Source: an uncultured Collinsella sp.
GTDB lineage: Bacteria; Actinomycetota; Coriobacteriia; Coriobacteriales; Coriobacteriaceae
Assembly: GCA_900757285.1 (NCBI GenBank)
Contig: CAAENI010000034.1
Span: forward strand, 1-5,400
Direction of reading: 5' to 3'
DNA: 5,400 nucleotides
Shown: positions 5,051 to 5,400 of the stretch, one piece after another
Layout: every line of letters begins with the position of its first letter
Numbering within the stretch: position 1 is the first letter of the stretch
Notes under the pieces: generated by a model
What the model saw: only the letters and a program-made list of their open reading frames with translations
Databases searched by the model: none
What the model was told of the DNA's origin: nothing
Program-made: the position numbers and the translations under genes

Positions 5051-5400
5051 CGGAAACCTCCACGGTCTGGACGGTAGTCTTGGACGGCAAAAAACGGACG
5101 CGCGCGGTCGTGCCCGGCGTGCCGAGCATGGTGTCGCAGGCCTTCTCGATGCGCTGCTGCATCGAGGTGGCAAGAGCGGCAACGTCCTTATCATCAAGCG
5201 CGATGGCCTCTACCTTAAAACGAACGCGCGACTCGTCGGAGCCTTGAACGCGCGCCTCGATATGCTCAACCATCACACGATCATCGCACTCCGCCGCGGC
5301 GCGGGCGCACGAGGAAAGCGCTGCGAGCGTGACCTCGATATTGCGCTCCCCCGCCGGATGCACGCAGGACGGCTCGCGACGCGCGAACATCAAGCGGAAA
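5043..5400 (-). CDS. AmaP-like membrane anchor protein, C-terminal part (cut by the window edge)
   Basis: The frame is open from the right edge to TGA at 5043-5045, giving 118 residues; the start is outside. After a basic stretch (LMFARREPS), as expected just inside the membrane, comes an Asp23-like fold: a strand (ERNIEVTL), a helix with ALSSCARAAAE, a strand with VEHIEARV, a strand with RVRFKVEAIAL, a helix with LATSMQQRIEKACDTML, and a final strand with ARVRFLP. This layout matches the cytoplasmic domain of AmaP, the anchor that recruits Asp23 to the membrane in Staphylococcus aureus. The usual N-terminal helices would lie beyond 5400. A plain Asp23 paralogue is the main alternative. It overlaps the DUF2273 gene by 8 bases and so is the first visible gene of the operon. 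Confidence 0.75.
   Translation of the reverse strand, partial: FRLMFARREPSCVHPAGERNIEVTLAALSSCARAAAECDDRVMVEHIEARVQGSDESRVRFKVEAIALDDKDVAALATSMQQRIEKACDTMLGTPGTTARVRFLPSKTTVQTVEVSGE
5057..5061 (-). promoter_or_regulatory. Ribosome binding site that fixes the GTG start of the DUF2273 gene
   Basis: GGAGG lies six bases before GTG 5050, inside the end of the AmaP-like gene. Together with the 8-base stop/start overlap it indicates translational coupling and excludes the far-upstream start at 5197. Confidence 0.8.

Noticed and set aside
5051..5197. Upstream extension of the DUF2273 frame to 5197
   Set aside because: It lies wholly over the AmaP-like gene and gives a Pro/Arg/Ser-rich sequence. 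The GTG at 5050 has a well-spaced GGAGG.

Overview
The window looks like chromosomal DNA from a GC-rich gut actinobacterium of the class Coriobacteriia, most likely Collinsella or a close relative. That is an inference from the moderately high GC, the purine-rich ribosome binding sites (AAGGAGG, GAAGGG), the compact GC-rich terminators and the protein styles. No marker gene fixes the taxon. Every supported gene lies on the minus strand, so the region is transcribed from high to low coordinates. I found no RNA gene, CRISPR array, insertion sequence, phage gene or plus-strand gene.

Right part (5400 to about 4017): an alkaline-shock / Asp23-type envelope operon. In transcription order it holds the C-terminal part of an AmaP-like membrane-anchor protein (cut by the window edge), a DUF2273 two-helix membrane protein starting at GTG and overlapping the previous stop by 8 bases, and an Asp23/Gls24-family protein with a very acidic N-terminal arm. 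A 16-bp perfect GC-rich hairpin (4017-4056) closes the operon. The same order is known from the Firmicute amaP-DUF2273-asp23 cluster.

Middle (3900 to 2878): a YitT-family membrane protein with a C-terminal DUF2179 domain and an extra polar N-terminal arm of about 60 residues. It appears to be a single-gene unit.

Left part (2727 to 39): two neighbouring genes with the same plan, namely an N-terminal four-cysteine zinc ribbon starting MFC, a low-complexity Pro/Gln/Ala linker, and a multi-helix membrane domain. The first is intact, has a DUF4013-like membrane region, and ends in a strong terminator (1320-1355). The second carries a DUF4234 domain and is interrupted by an in-frame amber codon (1048-1050) in its linker. 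A DUF2752 membrane protein (CPGCGMTR motif) follows, overlapping the DUF4234 stop codon. A strong terminator-like hairpin (462-494) lies inside the start of the DUF2752 reading frame.

The window is therefore mainly a set of envelope and membrane proteins. The Asp23 operon has a known type of role in envelope homeostasis. The zinc-ribbon membrane proteins, DUF2752 and YitT have no secure function. I see no convincing defence or mobile system. The most noteworthy points are the amber-interrupted zinc-ribbon gene, the hairpin inside the DUF2752 start, and the paired zinc-ribbon membrane proteins.
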